From positions 3,268,333-3,311,092 of the forward strand of contig NZ_JAAVSH020000001.1 of NCBI RefSeq assembly GCF_011947365.2: a stretch of 42,760 nt of DNA, read 5' to 3'. This DNA is from an endosymbiont of Lamellibrachia barhami (GTDB taxonomy: Bacteria; Pseudomonadota; Gammaproteobacteria; Chromatiales; Chromatiaceae). The notes under the pieces were generated by a model. It saw only the letters and a program-made list of their open reading frames with translations, was not told the DNA's origin and did no database searches. Shown here piece after piece: positions 1-8,875 of this stretch (its first letter is position 1; each line of letters starts with the position of its first letter). The position numbers were made by a program, and so were the translations under genes.

Positions 1-351
1 ATGGTTCGGGAACGCGCTCTGCCGCTTTTCTATCTCAGTCGATGGTTGGTGCAGAACAGTGCCATGGTGGAAGAGGGAAAGGGTAGTCGACATGTCGTTG
101 TGGTCAATGTCGGTAACATCCAGGTGGGGCTGGTGGTGGATGAACTGATTGGCCAGGAAGAGGTGGTTATCAAGCCACTCGGCGCCATGTTGCAGGGATT
201 GGAAGGCATGGCCGGTGCAACGATAACCGGCGATGGGAAAATCGCGCTGATCATGGATGTCCCAGGACTGATGCGCAAGTACGCCAATATTAGTGGGCCA
301 GTGATCTGCAGAGGGTTTCAGAAACAACTGTCTCTCAGAAATGGATGGTGA
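1..351 (+). CDS. cheA: CheA histidine kinase, C-terminal end (partial)
   Basis: This is the tail of a chemotaxis histidine kinase. The 116 visible residues match the CheW-like regulatory (P5) domain that docks CheA to CheW and receptors: GNIQVGLVVDELIGQEEVVIK, then a GATITGDGKIALIMDVPGL strand-turn typical of CheA ends. The ATG at position 1 is very unlikely to be the true start; the gene continues to the left of the window. It ends 3 bases before cheB, so the two are co-transcribed. The last ~20 residues look divergent and carry no recognisable motif. The identification is firm; the kinase core cannot be inspected here. Confidence 0.9.
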   Translation: MVRERALPLFYLSRWLVQNSAMVEEGKGSRHVVVVNVGNIQVGLVVDELIGQEEVVIKPLGAMLQGLEGMAGATITGDGKIALIMDVPGLMRKYANISGPVICRGFQKQLSLRNGW

Positions 352-354
352 GAA

Positions 355-1416
355 ATGCAGGCCAGCCTGAAAGTCTTAGTCGTCGATGATTCAGCTTTTT
401 ACCGGCACAGGATTGGTGAGATGCTGGAGGCTGCGCCGGATCTTGAGATAGCCGGTTACGCCACGAATGGTGAAGAGGCGGTCAAGCTGGCGCAACAGCT
501 ACATCCGGATGTCATCACCATGGATGTGCAGATGCCGGTACTCGATGGAATTACCGCAGTTCGCCACATCATGGCGAGATCCCCGACCCGCATCCTGATG
601 TTTTCGGCACTCACCAAGGCCGGGGCGCGGGAAACGCTTGATGCCCTGGAGTCCGGGGCGATGGATTTTCTTGCAAAAACGCCGGACGGTCTGAAATCGG
701 GTGAATCCGCAGAGATTTTCGCAGAGCAACTCCGGCAGCGGGTAAGAGCTGTAGGGCATGGGCGGCTGCCGCTAAAATCAGCGAAAACCACAGGATTCGG
801 GACAAGCAGGTTGCCGCTCGGGTATAGGCAGGAGACCGGGCCTGTTGACATGATTGCTATCGGTGCATCAACCGGTGGTCCTGTGGCATTGCAGAATATT
901 TTAACCCGTTTGCCACGGAATTTTTCGATCCCATTGTTGGTTGCAGTACATATGCCCGCCGCATTCACTTCGGCCTATGCTGACCGTCTCAATACTGTTT
1001 GCGCCATTGAAGTGAAGGAGGCGAGGGATCGTGATCCGCTACGTCCCGGCAGGGTGCTGTTGGCACCAGGCGGCAGGCAGATGACAGTGGAAAAGGGACC
1101 CTCGGGTTCAATGGTGAGGGTCAAAGATGCGCGTGGGGGACAGATCTACCATCCCAGTGTGGATCAGCTGCTTGAGTCGGCGGCCAGGGTTTTTGGTGCG
1201 CAGGCACTGGGCGTGGTTCTGACGGGAATGGGCGCGGATGGTTTGGAGGGGGCGCGCAAGTTGAAGTCGACAGGCGCCAAACTCTGGAGCCAGGATGAGG
1301 CGAGCTGTGTGGTTTACGGCATGCCCCGGGTGGTTGAAAAAGCGGGTCTTGTGGATCGTGTTGTCTCGCTCGATGAGATCGGGCCTATGCTTGAAAATCT
1401 GGGTAGAGAACAGTAG
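355..1416 (+). CDS. cheB: CheB protein-glutamate methylesterase / response regulator
   Basis: CheB removes methyl groups from chemoreceptor glutamates, resetting adaptation in the cytoplasm after phosphorylation by CheA. The N-terminal receiver (residues ~1-125) has the acidic pair D11/D12, phospho-acceptor D57 (in MDVQMP) and K108. A linker precedes the C-terminal methylesterase with catalytic S172 (GASTGG), H199 (VAVHMP) and an Asp in GMGADG near residue 295. At 353 aa it is full length. It lies 3 bases after cheA and 5 bases before the stator gene, as in the polar flagellar chemotaxis operon of Pseudomonas. Confidence 0.96.
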   Translation: MQASLKVLVVDDSAFYRHRIGEMLEAAPDLEIAGYATNGEEAVKLAQQLHPDVITMDVQMPVLDGITAVRHIMARSPTRILMFSALTKAGARETLDALESGAMDFLAKTPDGLKSGESAEIFAEQLRQRVRAVGHGRLPLKSAKTTGFGTSRLPLGYRQETGPVDMIAIGASTGGPVALQNILTRLPRNFSIPLLVAVHMPAAFTSAYADRLNTVCAIEVKEARDRDPLRPGRVLLAPGGRQMTVEKGPSGSMVRVKDARGGQIYHPSVDQLLESAARVFGAQALGVVLTGMGADGLEGARKLKSTGAKLWSQDEASCVVYGMPRVVEKAGLVDRVVSLDEIGPMLENLGREQ

Positions 1417-1421
1417 AGAAT

Positions 1422-2168
1422 ATGAGAGTCGACTTCCTCAGCTTTATCGGCATCATCATCGCCTTTATGGCGGTGTTGGGCGGTAATTGGCTTGAAGGCG
1501 GGCACGTCGACTCGCTGGTCAACGGCCCAGCAATGATTATTGTGATTGGCGGCACCGTTGGTGCGATCCTTCTACAGACGCCTGTGCCTGTTTTTTTGCA
1601 TGCGCTGAGGCTCTCAGGGCGTGTGTTTCTACCTGCCAGGATCGACATGTCCCCGACCATCAAGAAACTTATCACCTGGAGCAATATCGCACGCAAAGAG
1701 GGTCTGCTCGGGTTGGAAACCATATCCGAAAAGGAATCGGATGACTTTCTCCGTAAAGGCATGCAATTGCTGGTGGATGGCAGCGAACCGGAAGTGATTC
1801 GGGATATCCTCGAGATGGAGGTGGATGCCACGGAACACTACGATCTGCAGGCGGCCAAGGTTTATGAAGGCATGGGTGGCTACTCGCCCACTATCGGTAT
1901 CATCGGCGCGGTCATGGGTTTGATCCATGTGATGCAAAATCTGGCAGACCCCGCCAAGCTGGGCAGCGGTATTGCTACGGCTTTTGTCGCCACCATCTAC
2001 GGGGTGGGACTGGCAAATCTGTTTCTACTGCCGATAGCGGCAAAACTGAAGACCCAGTCGTTGGGAATGACGAAATACCACGAGATGGTGGTCGAAGGGG
2101 TTGTAGCGATAGCCGAGGGTGAGAATCCACGCAATATTGAGATGAAGCTGAAGGCTTTTCTCTCATAA
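1422..2168 (+). CDS. motC: Flagellar motor stator protein, MotA/PomA family (MotC-like)
   Basis: Inner-membrane stator subunit that, with its MotB-type partner, conducts ions and turns the flagellum. The 248-aa protein has an N-terminal membrane pair (residues ~4-22 and ~33-52), a cytoplasmic loop with charged residues, and the diagnostic second membrane pair after VYEGMGGYSPTIGIIGAVMG, then ATAFVATIYGVGLANLFLLPIA. The length and the slot between cheB and an OmpA-type stator gene match MotC of Pseudomonas, the second stator set. The coupling ion cannot be told from sequence. The ATG sits 5 bases after the cheB stop. Confidence 0.93.
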   Translation: MRVDFLSFIGIIIAFMAVLGGNWLEGGHVDSLVNGPAMIIVIGGTVGAILLQTPVPVFLHALRLSGRVFLPARIDMSPTIKKLITWSNIARKEGLLGLETISEKESDDFLRKGMQLLVDGSEPEVIRDILEMEVDATEHYDLQAAKVYEGMGGYSPTIGIIGAVMGLIHVMQNLADPAKLGSGIATAFVATIYGVGLANLFLLPIAAKLKTQSLGMTKYHEMVVEGVVAIAEGENPRNIEMKLKAFLS

Positions 2169-2178
2169 CGAGGGCAAA

Positions 2179-3009
2179 ATGGCGCGCAGGCGTAAACGGC
2201 ATGTGGAGCAGGAGAATCACGAAAGGTGGGTTGTCTCCTATGCGGACTTTATTACCCTGCTGTTTGCATTTTTTGTCGTGATGTACTCAATCTCTTCAGT
2301 CAATGAGGGCAAATACCGGGTGTTGTCCCAAACATTGAGCAATGCGTTTCAGGAGCCGTCCCGCAGCCAGGAGCCTATCCAAATTGGCGAGATCAGCCGT
2401 TCCAGCGGAGATCCCATGGGTGCCGAAGGCACCAACGCGCTGATCCAGACAGAGATACGTTTCGGCCCTGGCACTTACGATGATGATGGATTACTGGACA
2501 ACGCGGTGGATGAGGGGCAACGCCTGAGCTATCTTGCGGCCACCATTGGTGACATGCTCGAACCCTATATCGAAAAGGATCTGGTCGATGTATCACACAG
2601 CGATACACGGGTGATAGTGGACATGAAGAACAAGATGCTCTTCCCCAGTGGCAGTGCCAAACTCTCCCGTGCCGCAGTAAAGGTTCTGCGGGATATCAGC
2701 AGCATTCTGCGACCATTGAAAAATCAACTGCAGATTGAAGGCTATACGGACAACCAGCCAATCCATACGCCTGAATATCCGTCGAATTGGGAGCTTTCCG
2801 CAGCGCGTGCGGCCAGTGTAGTGCATCTGATCGCCCGCATGGGTGTGGCCCCTGAACGCCTGGCAGCCATCGGATATGGTGAACACCGCCCGATTGCCGA
2901 CAATGACAGTGAGACCGGGCGGCAAAAAAACCGCCGGGTAAGTCTGGTTATTCTCGGCATGAACGGCGACTCGGATCGGACCATTATCTTACCCGGCGGT
3001 GGCCGGTGA
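2179..3009 (+). CDS. motD: Flagellar motor stator protein, MotB/PomB family (MotD-like)
   Basis: Peptidoglycan-anchoring partner of the upstream MotA-type protein. There is one N-terminal membrane segment (residues ~18-40) with the ion-binding Asp, D23, in SYADFITLLFAFF. A plug/linker region of about 110 residues follows, then a C-terminal OmpA-like domain (about 150-265) containing IEGYTDNQPI and SNWELSAARAASVVHLI. Its 276 aa fit MotD. The stop overlaps the GTG start of the next gene by 4 bases, so translation is probably coupled. Confidence 0.93.
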   Translation: MARRRKRHVEQENHERWVVSYADFITLLFAFFVVMYSISSVNEGKYRVLSQTLSNAFQEPSRSQEPIQIGEISRSSGDPMGAEGTNALIQTEIRFGPGTYDDDGLLDNAVDEGQRLSYLAATIGDMLEPYIEKDLVDVSHSDTRVIVDMKNKMLFPSGSAKLSRAAVKVLRDISSILRPLKNQLQIEGYTDNQPIHTPEYPSNWELSAARAASVVHLIARMGVAPERLAAIGYGEHRPIADNDSETGRQKNRRVSLVILGMNGDSDRTIILPGGGR

Positions 3010-3806
3010 AGATCTGGACCATTGCCAACCAGAAAGGCGGAGTGGGCAAGACCACCACCACGGTCGGTCTCGGTGGCCTGCTGTCGCAGTGGGGTTTCAG
3101 AACCCTGCTGATCGATATTGATCCCCACGGTTCATTGACCAGCTATTTTCGTTATGACCCTGACGCCATCGAAGAGAGCGTCTACTCGCTCTTCAAGGCG
3201 GTGGCGGACAAACAGGATGTTGATCCAGCGACACTGCTCTACAAGACCGGTACCGACGGATTGGAACTGATGCCCGCCGCCATGGCGCTGGCGACCCTCG
3301 ATCGTCAGGCAGGCAGGTTGGACGGCATGGGTCTGGTGATCAAAAACGCCCTCGCCCGGTTGGAAGATCGTTTCGACTATGTATTGATCGACTGTCCCCC
3401 GGTCCTCGGTATTCTGATGATCAATGCGCTGGCGGCTTGCGGGCAGCTGATTATTCCCGTGCAGACAGAGTTCCTTGCCCTCAAGGGGTTGGAGCGGATG
3501 TTGCATACCCTGAAGATGGTACTCAAGGCGCGACAGAATTCGCTGCCCTATACCATCGTCCCCACCATGTACGATCAGCGCACCCGTGCTTCCGTCGACA
3601 GCCTGAAGGTGTTGCGTGAGACCTATCAGGATCATCTCTGGCGAGGCCTGATTCCGGTTGACACCCTTCTGCGCGAAGCGAGCAGGGCAGGTATCCCCCC
3701 CGCAATGTTCGACCCTGGTGGTCGCGGTGTGAGTGCCTATACCGATCTACTCGAAGACCTGCAGCGGGAAGTGGAACAGCCGGTCAGTGCCGGAGCTGGG
3801 CGTTGA
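3006..3806 (+). CDS. ParA-type ATPase of the polar chemotaxis cluster (ParC-like)
   Basis: A P-loop ATPase of the ParA/MinD superfamily. It has the deviant Walker A KGGVGKTTT (K10-T17 region), a Walker A' strand at LLIDIDPHGSLT, and Walker B VLIDCPP near residues 120-130. The start is GTG at 3006, overlapping the motD stop. In Vibrio and Pseudomonas the homologue in this operon slot (ParC; PA1462 by position) places chemotaxis arrays at the cell pole together with ParP, and chromosome ParA proteins are encoded elsewhere. I infer the same role here. The following gene overlaps by 4 bases. Confidence 0.9.
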   Translation: MKIWTIANQKGGVGKTTTTVGLGGLLSQWGFRTLLIDIDPHGSLTSYFRYDPDAIEESVYSLFKAVADKQDVDPATLLYKTGTDGLELMPAAMALATLDRQAGRLDGMGLVIKNALARLEDRFDYVLIDCPPVLGILMINALAACGQLIIPVQTEFLALKGLERMLHTLKMVLKARQNSLPYTIVPTMYDQRTRASVDSLKVLRETYQDHLWRGLIPVDTLLREASRAGIPPAMFDPGGRGVSAYTDLLEDLQREVEQPVSAGAGR

Positions 3807-4524
3807 ATCGACAACAGGAAAGGCCCTCCACCCGTCTTGCGGAGCCGGATGCCGCCCTCCGCAGCTATCTGGATGTGCTGCTGCAGGAGATCAGTGAGAT
3901 TCCCGTCGAGGCGCCGGTCGCCGAAACTAAAGTTGTCAGCAAAATAGCCGATAATACGGAACAGTTGCTGACGGAGGCCGTTTCCGCCATACAGGTGAGT
4001 GAGGTGGCGGCTGCCGGGCCGGTGATCGAGGTCGTCAGTCAGACCGCTGAGGTCATACAAACAGTCAATGAACCGATCATCCCGTCCTGGGCCGAAATGC
4101 CGTTTCAGGTGTTGATGTTCAAGGTGGGGGGCTGAATATGGGAATACCTCTGACCGGATTGATGAGTATTCTTGAGTGGCGGGATGAGGCCGCTGTTATG
4201 CCAGGCCAGCCCAATTGGCATCTGGGTGTGTTGCTCAATCGAGGGCAGAAGATAGTGGTGCTCGACACCGCTCGTCTGGTGATGCCGGAGAGAGTCAGTG
4301 ACAGGGTGCCGGGTGAACGACAGAGCGGCGGCCATGTTTTGATCGTGGGTGATGGCGGATATGGCCTTGCCGTAGACGGTATTGCAGAGACGATCATGCT
4401 GGATGCTGGAGGTGTGCGCTGGCGCACTGCCCAGGGAAAACGTCCCTGGCTGGCCGGAACGATGGTAGAGCAGTTGTCGGTGCTGCTGGATATTGACGGC
4501 ATGTTGGGCATGATTAGTGCTTAA
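3803..4524 (+). pseudogene. ParP-like CheW-domain protein, split by a one-base frameshift
   Basis: The expected ParP-type protein is in two frames. The first (TTG start 3803, stop 4135, 110 aa) carries the variable N-terminal linker and ends in PFQVLMFKVGG. The second (from 4138) continues MGIPLTGLMSILEW and the rest of a CheW-like domain to 4524. Adding one G to the six-G run at 4126-4131 restores a single reading through VGGLNMGIPLTGL, as expected for this family. ParP links the ParA-like ATPase to CheA arrays. Either the gene is broken, the G tract is a slippage or phase-variation site, or the base is a sequencing error. All neighbours are intact. Confidence 0.85.
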
Positions 4525-4596
4525 ATAATTCGAAGAACATAATTCCCGTCCACTTTTTGACGTGACGGGGTGTAACAGGTGGGATGAGGTGTGTAA

Positions 4597-5079
4597 ATGA
4601 ACACAAATACTGCAGAAGTCGATGCGAATGATTCGGTGCTTCAGTTGGTCACCTTTCGGCTGAAGGATGAGTCATACGGCATCAATGTGATGAAGGTGCA
4701 GGAGGTTCTCAGGGTTACCGAGATCGCGCCGGTTCCTGGTGCGCCCCCCTTCGTACTGGGCATCATCAATCTGCGCGGCAACGTGGTGACCGTCATCGAT
4801 ACCCGCAGCCGTTTTGGTCTGCCTTCAGCCGAACTGGACGACTCAAGCCGTATCGTGATCATTGAGTCCGAAAAACAGGTGGTAGGCATCCTGGTGGATG
4901 CGGTGGCGGAAGTGGTGGAACTCAATGCGGACGAGGTCGACGCTGCACCCAATGTCGGCAATGATGAGAATTCGCGTTATATCCAGGGCGTGGCAACCCG
5001 TGAGAACGGTCTGCTGATCCTGGTGGATCTGAATAAACTGCTGACAGATGAGGAGTGGGCTGAGATCAGCATGTTCTGA
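4597..5079 (+). CDS. cheW: CheW chemotaxis coupling protein
   Basis: Adaptor that joins chemoreceptors to CheA in the signalling array. The 160-aa protein is a single CheW domain: LQLVTFRLKDESYGINVMKVQEVLR at the start, then PFVLGIINLRGNVVTVIDTR and GILVDAVAEVVEL. It has the length and composition of CheW from polar chemotaxis operons. A 72-base gap separates it from the split ParP-like gene. That gap contains a bulged inverted repeat (cccgt...acggg around 4546-4569) without a following T run. Confidence 0.96.
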   Translation: MNTNTAEVDANDSVLQLVTFRLKDESYGINVMKVQEVLRVTEIAPVPGAPPFVLGIINLRGNVVTVIDTRSRFGLPSAELDDSSRIVIIESEKQVVGILVDAVAEVVELNADEVDAAPNVGNDENSRYIQGVATRENGLLILVDLNKLLTDEEWAEISMF

Positions 5080-5327
5080 TGCCGAATGGCAATCCCATGC
5101 TACACTCCCTTCAAGTTGGCGCCTGTCCGGAAACGCTGTTTTTTTCCACGCAGCGCACGAAGTACACGCGACTGCATGGATGCAGGAGGTAGAGCAACGC
5201 AGGGAGCAGTTGCCGAAAGGTAATTTATTGTTGATCAATCTTTTGCCTTAGCGCTCTTCGCGGTTGGATATGGGTTTCCGGACGAACACAAGTTAGACCC
5301 CGACCATCTAAAACCAATGGAGCCGAT

Positions 5328-5504
5328 ATGCCGGAAATCGGCGAGCAGAGTCCGATAAATCCACTCTACCCCGTGAATCCCAGTCGGCGGCCGGAGCGTC
5401 GTGAACGCCCGAAGCCCCAAGAAGAGCGTAACAAACAGGGCAGGAAAAAAGAGCGCGCTCAGGAAAATGACAACGGCAAGCCGCACATCGATGAATACGC
5501 ATGA
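5328..5504 (+). CDS. Small basic protein between cheW and the DUF2802 gene
   Basis: An uncharacterised 58-aa ORF. It begins ATG 5328 with GGAG at 5319-5322, and its TGA overlaps the ATG of the next gene (ATGA, 5501-5504), which is good evidence for translation. The protein starts MPEIGEQSPINPLYPVNPSR and is then a highly charged, Arg/Lys/Glu-rich tail ending HIDEYA, probably disordered. I recognise no family. Its place at the end of the chemotaxis operon suggests a link to polar motility. Upstream, 5080-5327 shows no gene. Confidence 0.65.
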   Translation: MPEIGEQSPINPLYPVNPSRRPERRERPKPQEERNKQGRKKERAQENDNGKPHIDEYA

Positions 5505-5914
5505 TGGATAGCACCATCCTCAACCTATGGATAACCCTTGCAGTTCTGGTGATCGCTGTTTTGGTGTTTATCGTACTCTCATATAAACAAACCAATCGCA
5601 CTCAAGAGCGTCTCGCTGAAGCAATGCGTGAGGTGGAGATCCTCAAACAGACGGTCGGGGCGCTCTGTTCCAGTTCCGTCGGTGTGGATAAACGGGTCAA
5701 TCGCATTGAACGCCATGGGCGGGATCTGGAAGAGCGGCAGGAGAGCATGGAGTACCAACGGGCCGGTGAGCCTCCCTACGCCGAGGCGATTCGTCTGGTT
5801 CAGGAGGGCGCCAAGGCCGATCAGTTGATGGATGAGTTGAACATCAGTCGGGGCGAGGCGGATCTGATCGTCATGTTGCACGGCATGAAGCGAAGCGGCT
5901 CTCCCATCGATTGA
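5501..5914 (+). CDS. DUF2802 membrane-anchored coiled-coil protein
   Basis: A 137-aa protein with one N-terminal membrane segment (residues ~7-27, ITLAVLVIAVLVFIVLSY), a central charged coiled-coil stretch (about 30-90) and a C-terminal DUF2802-type region with PYAEAIRLVQEGAKADQLMDEL and ISRGEADLIVMLH, which resembles a helix-turn-helix. A DUF2802 gene closes the chemotaxis operon in Pseudomonas (the PA1465 position). Its function is not established as far as I know. It overlaps the small upstream gene by ATGA. Confidence 0.82.
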   Translation: MMDSTILNLWITLAVLVIAVLVFIVLSYKQTNRTQERLAEAMREVEILKQTVGALCSSSVGVDKRVNRIERHGRDLEERQESMEYQRAGEPPYAEAIRLVQEGAKADQLMDELNISRGEADLIVMLHGMKRSGSPID

Positions 5915-5940
5915 GGACGCCATCCAGCACAGTAATATCC

Positions 5941-6011
5941 AGGGGTCGGAGTCAAACCGCCTGTCCAGGTTTAATTATCTACCCATATTGTGCGGTTTGA
6001 CTCCGACCCCT
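5941..6011. repeat. Long perfect inverted repeat (REP-like, type C)
   Basis: The arms at 5941-5960 and 5992-6011 are perfect 20-bp reverse complements (core GGGGTCGGAGTCAAACC) around a 31-base loop. The element lies between the DUF2802 gene and mobB. It resembles the other short palindromic repeats of the window (GGGTCAGAG and GGGGACAGACCACGG types) but differs in sequence. It could act as a transcript end, although no T run follows. Confidence 0.8.
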
Positions 6012-6036
6012 AACCTTCTCCCACACTGGTAGATAG

Positions 6037-6570
6037 ATGATTCAGGCAGCTGTTCCCGTACTGGGATTTGCCGCATACAGCGGCACCGGAAAGACCACCC
6101 TGTTGACCCGATTGATTCCGCTACTGAAGGCGGAGGGAATCCGGATCGGCGTGATCAAGCATGCCCACCATAAAGTCGATGTCGACAAACCCGGCAAGGA
6201 CAGCTATGAACTGCGCAAGGCCGGTGCCGGTCAGGTGTTGCTGGCTACCGCTCAGCGCTGGGCTCTGATGGTGGAGGAGGAGGTCGAGGGCGATCCTGAC
6301 CTGCAGACAATGCTCGATCGCCTGGACGCCTCACAACTCGACCTGATCCTGGTGGAGGGTTTTCGTCATGTGCGTTTCCCCAAGATCGAACTGCACCGGC
6401 CTGTCATGGGACGTCCTCTGCTCTGTCTGGAGGATCCCTCGATCGTCGCTGTGGCCAGCGATGAGCCGTTACCTGTGTCGTTGACTCTGCCCCAACTCGA
6501 CATCAACGATGTGCCGGCGATACGGGATTTCATCCTGTTCAAATACCTGCAGCCGAGCAGCGACGAGTAG
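6037..6570 (+). CDS. mobB: MobB, molybdopterin-guanine dinucleotide biosynthesis adaptor
   Basis: A GTP-binding protein that assists MobA in making the molybdopterin-guanine dinucleotide cofactor. The P-loop YSGTGKTT lies at residues 14-21, followed by the family signature VIKHAHHKVDVDKPGKDSYE and LILVEGFRHVRFPKIELHR. At 177 aa it is full length. The formate dehydrogenase about 5 kb downstream belongs to a family that uses such a cofactor, which gives it a plausible client. ATG 6037 follows the type C palindrome by 25 bases. Confidence 0.94.
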   Translation: MIQAAVPVLGFAAYSGTGKTTLLTRLIPLLKAEGIRIGVIKHAHHKVDVDKPGKDSYELRKAGAGQVLLATAQRWALMVEEEVEGDPDLQTMLDRLDASQLDLILVEGFRHVRFPKIELHRPVMGRPLLCLEDPSIVAVASDEPLPVSLTLPQLDINDVPAIRDFILFKYLQPSSDE

Positions 6571-6761
6571 GCGCTGCGCCTCGTTGCGATTGGAATTTGG
6601 ATCTCGCAGCAGGCGCCACTCCGATGGATATTAGCATCTGAATGGCTATGGATAGAGGCCCACAGCGCTACGAACGTACTGATCAGGTCACCTTTTATTC
6701 CTGCCTTGACAAGCTATAGTTAGGTTCATTGCATCCCGTTTTCCTGAGCCAGGAGCGAAAA

Positions 6762-7763
6762 ATGAGAAGATACGGACTATGGAGTCTATTGCTTTTTCTG
6801 GTGTTGCTATGGCCCCTGACGACTTTTGCCAGCCGCTTCAGCGACCTGTATGTGTTTGGTGACAGCCTGTCGGATCAGGGTAACGTCTCCACAATTACAG
6901 GAGGATTGATACCACCGCCGGAATACACTGACGGAATCAACAGTGGACGCTTCACCAACGGACTGAACTACGTCGATTATTTTTCTGACCGACTGGGTCT
7001 TCCCACTGGTAGCTCAGTGTTGGGTGGCAACAACTACGCCTATGGTGGTGCGCGCAGCTTCACCCATCCACTCGGCGCCTTCGGTGCACTGAGTCTCAAT
7101 GAACAGAAAGATCTCTATCTGGGTGGACTGGGCATGACACTGGCTGATGCCGATGCGCTCTTTATCGTCTGGTCCGGATCCAATGACATGAGTGATATCC
7201 TGGACCAGGCGTTGGTCAATCCCTTATACGATCCCACTGCCGATATAACCATTGCAGTTGGCGGAATCGCTCAGGTGGTGGGGGAACTCGCCGCCATCGG
7301 GGCAAAAGATTTCCTCATACCCAACGTCCCCGACTTGGGTTTGGTGCCTCTCGTAACCGGTGGCGGAGCGCCCGTGGCGGGGGCGTCTTTTCTGACCAAT
7401 CTCTTCAATAATGCCCTCGATGCCGCCCTGCTGGCGGTGATAGCCCCCTTTGCTGGCGTTGACCTGATGCGGTTCGATACCTTTGGGTTGCTCAACCAGG
7501 TTTATGCCGATCCTGCTTCGTTTGGTTTTACCAATGCCACAGATGCCTGTTACAGCGAGTTTGTCTTAGCTGGTGGAGCCACCTGTGCCAACCCGGATGA
7601 GTATCTCTCATGGGACGGTTTTCATCCCACGTCGGCCACTCACCAGATACTTGCTGCTCAAATGCACGAAGTGGTGCCTGAGCCGACGGTACTGGGGCTG
7701 ATGCTTATTGGACTGCTGGGCGTGGCGATAGGACGTTTCCGCATCGCCTGGGTCCATTCCTGA
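6762..7763 (+). CDS. GDSL esterase/lipase with PEP-CTERM anchor
   Basis: A secreted SGNH/GDSL hydrolase. ATG 6762 follows AGGAG at 6751-6755; an upstream TTG in frame lacks such a site. A signal peptide (about 1-24) precedes VFGDSLSDQGN with nucleophile S35. Later come the NNYAYGGAR block, WSGSND (block III) and DGFHPT with the catalytic Asp/His (block V). The C-terminus is VVPEPTVLGLMLIGLLGVAIGRFR, a PEP-CTERM signal: PEP, membrane helix, Arg. It is therefore likely processed by exosortase and exported to the surface or matrix. The substrate is unknown. Confidence 0.93.
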   Translation: MRRYGLWSLLLFLVLLWPLTTFASRFSDLYVFGDSLSDQGNVSTITGGLIPPPEYTDGINSGRFTNGLNYVDYFSDRLGLPTGSSVLGGNNYAYGGARSFTHPLGAFGALSLNEQKDLYLGGLGMTLADADALFIVWSGSNDMSDILDQALVNPLYDPTADITIAVGGIAQVVGELAAIGAKDFLIPNVPDLGLVPLVTGGGAPVAGASFLTNLFNNALDAALLAVIAPFAGVDLMRFDTFGLLNQVYADPASFGFTNATDACYSEFVLAGGATCANPDEYLSWDGFHPTSATHQILAAQMHEVVPEPTVLGLMLIGLLGVAIGRFRIAWVHS

Positions 7764-7811
7764 CCCCATAACTGCTACCGGCTGAGGGACCAGGGAAGGC
7801 GGGAAGTGGCA

Positions 7812-8537
7812 CTATTTTTCGGCCGTAATGTAGGCGATCCATCCAGCGTCCGCTTCGCCCTCTTCAACAGGCTCGAAAATGCCATCCGCTTCACCCTCTT
7901 CATCGAAGCCCTGCCAATAAAAGGTCACTTTGCTGAAACCTGCGTCATCGAGCAGTTCCCTGATCTCCGGCAGTGTCCAGAGGCGCCAGTTGTAGCTGAA
8001 GGCCTTTTCCAGACGCGAATCATCCGGAAAATCGAAATGGATGTGGCAGATCAGGGTGCCGCTGATGGGGTCGTATTTTTCCTGCTCCCAGATATAGGTG
8101 AAGCTGCTGTCACCATCCTCGATCTCCCGCTCTTCGACGATGTCGCGGAAAGAGTCGTAACCCCCATAGGCGTCCATGAAGAGGATGCCCCCCTCAGCCA
8201 GCTGTTTGTGTACCTGCTTAAAGTAGCTCTTCAGTTGGTCGCGCTCCTTGAAAAGCCAATAGCTGAAGTTCATCGCCGAAATGATGTCCGGCGCTTCTGT
8301 TTGCACGGTTAACACATTATCCAGAATCAGCTCGATCCGGTTGGCCCTGGAGGCTTTGAGTTGGCCAATCTGGTGCGTTTTACCCCAGTCCAACACCTCT
8401 TTGTCCAGATCGACACCGATGGCACTGTTGGTTTTGCGGCGACGCACCCATTCACTACAGACGTTTGCAGTACCGCAGAAATCCTCGCGCAGAAGCTTTG
8501 CCCGGCGTCCGCGGAGCCTCCTGATGCCGATCTGGTT
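7812..8537 (-). pseudogene. Class I SAM-dependent methyltransferase lacking its N-terminus
   Basis: The frame runs from just after a stop at 8538-8540. It encodes the SAM-binding motif I (LLREDFCGTANVCSEWVRRR) followed by IGVDLDKEVLDWG, later motifs and a C-terminal half ending WIAYITAEK. No ATG, GTG or TTG precedes motif I. The first usable start (GTG 8447) would delete it, so that start cannot give an active enzyme. Relatives have some 30-40 more residues before LLREDFCGT. The missing part coincides with the tRNA-Ser gene 28 bases away, so I call it 5'-truncated. A rare start codon such as CTG is the alternative. Confidence 0.7.
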
Positions 8538-8564
8538 TTAACCTTTTGCGCCTCCCAAACGTGG

Positions 8565-8656
<92 letters not shown>

Positions 8657-8875
8657 AATAGTCTGGTCTCTCTATAAAGTCTCCTGAGACGATCCAAGAA
8701 TTCTAAATTAATCAACAGGATGTGCTTGACGAGTCGGCGCATTCTGCCCCTTACAGCGAACCAATACCCAAATCGCGATCGGTGCAGCTACTTGCTTTTG
8801 GAAAGGTAGTGCAATTTGCAGAAGTCGATGGTCTACATCATCATTACGAACGGTTGGAAGGTGTGCGTCCAGGTC

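Noticed and set aside
7806-8312. Plus-strand ORF over the methyltransferase
   Set aside because: Antisense shadow; the minus frame holds family motifs.
8445-8447. GTG as start of the methyltransferase
   Set aside because: It would remove SAM motif I (EDFCGT), which is encoded in frame just upstream; more likely the true start is missing.
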